A stretch of 14,062 bases of DNA from DATDUW01 sp035290185 (lineage in GTDB: Bacteria; Patescibacteriota; Patescibacteriia; UBA9934; GWF2-40-263): positions 1 through 14,062 of the forward strand of contig DATDUW010000013.1 in the NCBI GenBank assembly GCA_035290185.1. Reading direction: 5' to 3'. Within the stretch, counting starts at the first letter, position 1. Every line of letters begins with the position of its first letter. The notes beneath the pieces are model-generated. The model did no database searches. It had not been told where the DNA came from and worked only from the letters and a program-made list of their open reading frames with translations. Shown piece after piece: positions 12,297 through 14,062 of this stretch. The position numbers and the translations under genes are program-made.

Positions 12297-12647
12297 ATGA
12301 CCACTTTAAATACACCCAAAAAAGACTCTGAAGAAATAAAAAAAGAAGCGACGGTGTTCGGAGAACGTCTGGGACTTTTACTTTCTGCTGCGGATATGCC
12401 GGAAGTTGTGAAAGATGCCTTGGCTGCCATCATTCCTACGCTTACAATTGAAAAACTTGACGAGCTTTCCCTTCTTTTGGAAAGCTTCATTCCCGGGGCA
12501 CAAGACGAGGCTTTGGAACAATTCATGGTCTCGGCTCAACAGGTTCAGAAATCCTATGAGGAGGAAATGATGGAAAATCATGCGGCAACTTTGGGGGCTC
12601 TGGACGCCATCAAGCAGAAAATGGATGAAGCTGAGAACCATTCTTGA
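12297..12647 (+). CDS. Small alpha-helical protein, unknown function
   Basis: A 116-residue, acidic, helix-rich protein that I do not recognise. Residues 16-30 and 35-70 look like amphipathic helices (VFGERLGLLLSA, VKDALAAIIP, LDELSLLLESFIP). Residues 75-114 form a probable coiled coil with a hydrophilic face (QQVQKSYEEEMM). There is no signal peptide or TM segment, so it is cytoplasmic. The frame could begin at TTG 12276, but that would place the promoter inside the gene; ATG 12297 fits a near-leaderless start. The next gene begins 3 nt after the stop and has a similar helix-plus-coil layout, so the two may form a complex. Confidence 0.78.
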   Translation: MTTLNTPKKDSEEIKKEATVFGERLGLLLSAADMPEVVKDALAAIIPTLTIEKLDELSLLLESFIPGAQDEALEQFMVSAQQVQKSYEEEMMENHAATLGALDAIKQKMDEAENHS

Positions 12648-12650
12648 AGT

Positions 12651-12974
12651 ATGCCCTTGGATCGATTGGCCGAAGTTTTGCGTGCGTGTCCCATCAGCCG
12701 CGACATGAAAATGCGGTTGATTGATGCGGTTGTGTATCGACAGGGAGATACGGATTTTATCAACAAGGTGATAGAGGCTTTGGAAAACACGGTCGCTCTT
12801 GACCGTGAAACAACCGAGGAATTTGAAAATAAGATCCGGGCGATTGAGGAAAAGTATGAGAAAGAGATTGCGGAAGGACAGCGGCAAATGAATCGTCAAT
12901 TAGCGCAAGCCACTTCGGAAATGGACCGGCTGGAACGCATTGAACAAATTCGCAAATCCATTTTTTCTACCTAG
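12651..12974 (+). CDS. Small coiled-coil protein, unknown function
   Basis: A 107-residue protein not recognised as any family. Residues 1-50 are compact helices (LAEVLRACPISRDMKMRL, INKVIEALENTV). Residues 52-104 are a highly charged coiled coil (ETTEEFENKIRAIEEKYEKE). There is no TM segment or signal. It begins 3 nt after the preceding stop with no Shine-Dalgarno sequence; the third gene starts 9 nt after its end. Layout and spacing suggest a three-component cytoplasmic assembly with its neighbours, which is inference only. Confidence 0.78.
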   Translation: MPLDRLAEVLRACPISRDMKMRLIDAVVYRQGDTDFINKVIEALENTVALDRETTEEFENKIRAIEEKYEKEIAEGQRQMNRQLAQATSEMDRLERIEQIRKSIFST

Positions 12975-12983
12975 CTGAATCCT

Positions 12984-14062
12984 ATGCTTGATTCTCTTCT
13001 TAAGAAACGGTTTGGCAAAGCCGATGCTCCTGGGGTTCCACCCACATCTTCTGATCCTGGATCGGGTGAGGTCAAACCACCCGGTTCCGAAAGAAATAAA
13101 TCTGTGGACGGGGAAGAAAAGAAGGAGGAACCAAAGAAAACCTGGCGTCGGAACGAAAAAGGTCAGATCATCCTGTTCGAAAACAAAGCCGTGGATTGGT
13201 TTGCGGCTCAATTTTTGCGAGGCGAGGTAGCGGATCCGGAAAAGGAGGGGAAATTGGAAACCACGGCCAAGATCGTCGGTCTTTTTGGATTGAACACGAT
13301 CGGTTCCATTGCTGGTTATCGCGTCGCGTGGGAACTGCCGGGATTTTTGTCTCAGTCGGCTTATACTTCTGCAGAAAAGAAGCGCATAAAGAGTCTTTTT
13401 GAAGAGGCACAAAAAATTCTTCCTTCCAAAGAGAAGGCCTCTCAAGCCCCGGACGCATTTGAAGAGAAAAAAAAGGAACTTCTCCATGGAATTGAGTCTT
13501 CGAAGCATCTGACAGAAATAAAGAAAGAAGAATTGAAAAAGGAAATCGATCTGATTTTTCTGAAGAATGGGGAAAGAACAAAAAAGGCAGACAAGAAAAG
13601 GAAAAAAGAACTTGCCGGGACATTGGATTTGTATATTCAAACGAAGATCACGGGTCTTTCCGCGACCCGCGAGGTCGTCAATACGCTCCTGGTTGCATCG
13701 GGTTATAAATTTGTGCGTGGTGCTGCGTATGGAATCCTTGCTGCAGCGGATCGGCTTAAACGTGTTCAGCTTGAAAGAAAAGAAGGAAAGAGAGCGGGCG
13801 GGTTCATGGAAGAGTGGGTTGTGAATGGATTTCGAGAAACGTATAGCGGATTAAAATTTGAAGGGAAGGATGCGAAGGAGAGAGCCATAAACGCAGCCAA
13901 GGCCTATGGAACCTTGGCCAGAATTTTTGGCATCGGCGCGTCAGCGGCCACGGAAATCATGGACCAGGGAGCGCGACTTGCTGGATTGGGCGATGATGTC
14001 CGGGACGCTCTTCATGGGCAGATCAATCTTTCTTGGAAAGAGGCAGGGGCGAATTTGGCACA
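12984..14062 (+). CDS. Partial large helical protein, unknown function, runs off right edge
   Basis: The frame is open from ATG 12984 to the window end: 359 complete codons with no stop. Residues 1-60 are disordered and Pro/Lys/Glu-rich. Two segments are hydrophobic with many small residues: 93-121 (KIVGLFGLNTIGSIAGYRVA) and 230-257 (LLVASGYKFVRGAAYGILAA). Between them is a very Lys/Glu-rich helical stretch (130-210). Residues 300-345 are Ala/Gly-rich helices (AATEIMDQGARLAGLGDD). No catalytic motif is visible. It follows the two small helical genes closely and shares their operon. Patescibacteria are known to encode large uncharacterised proteins of this style, but I cannot name a family. 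Full length is unknown. Confidence 0.85.
   Translation, partial: MLDSLLKKRFGKADAPGVPPTSSDPGSGEVKPPGSERNKSVDGEEKKEEPKKTWRRNEKGQIILFENKAVDWFAAQFLRGEVADPEKEGKLETTAKIVGLFGLNTIGSIAGYRVAWELPGFLSQSAYTSAEKKRIKSLFEEAQKILPSKEKASQAPDAFEEKKKELLHGIESSKHLTEIKKEELKKEIDLIFLKNGERTKKADKKRKKELAGTLDLYIQTKITGLSATREVVNTLLVASGYKFVRGAAYGILAAADRLKRVQLERKEGKRAGGFMEEWVVNGFRETYSGLKFEGKDAKERAINAAKAYGTLARIFGIGASAATEIMDQGARLAGLGDDVRDALHGQINLSWKEAGANLA

Noticed and set aside
12900..13640. 246-codon minus-strand open frame
   Set aside because: Its Phe/Leu/Arg-rich translation is what the antisense of Lys/Glu-rich codons gives. The plus-strand frame from 12984 is continuous to the window end with tight operon spacing.

Overview
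The window looks like a chromosomal segment of a small-genome bacterium, most likely a Patescibacteria/CPR lineage. This is inferred from several things: tightly packed and overlapping genes, several starts without a Shine-Dalgarno sequence, core promoters lying directly against start codons, several alpha-helical proteins of unknown function, and short dispersed repeats with conserved ends. TGA is used as an ordinary stop (for example at 2079-2081, 6586-6588 and 12645-12647), so this is not a TGA-recoded lineage. I cannot fix the phylum from sequence reading alone.

Layout. (1) 1-1078: a repeat copy, a small two-helix membrane protein and an AT-rich pentapeptide-repeat protein. (2) 1109-4533 (+): a HIT hydrolase, a Nudix hydrolase, rmlB, a QdtA/FdtA-like cupin ketoisomerase and rmlD, with a back-to-back inverted repeat pair splitting off rmlD. 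(3) 4577-9482 (+): after an intrinsic terminator and a clear TTGACT-18-TATATT promoter, a long-form glucose-1-phosphate thymidylyltransferase starts a unit of four consecutive overlapping family 2 glycosyltransferases. Regions 2 and 3 together make and transfer a dTDP-deoxysugar and build a surface glycan, but no rmlC epimerase is present. (4) 9483-9759: a convergent intergenic region with two repeat elements and a terminator for the minus-strand gene. (5) 9760-12192: a GC-rich island of two divergent genes of unknown function, a 7-TM protein with a Pro/Gly-rich linker (minus) and an FN3-domain protein anchored by a C-terminal TM helix (plus). They are separated by an AT-rich region with two near-identical consensus promoters. 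(6) 12251-14062 (+): an operon of three unknown genes starting at an extended -10 promoter and near-leaderless start; the third gene runs off the right edge.

The best candidate for something undescribed is the divergent GC-rich pair. It has its own matched promoters, strong ribosome binding sites and a base composition unlike both flanks. The most interesting metabolic point is a dTDP-sugar operon in which a 3,4-ketoisomerase-type cupin sits where RmlC would be expected. No tRNA, rRNA, CRISPR array or transposase gene was recognised.
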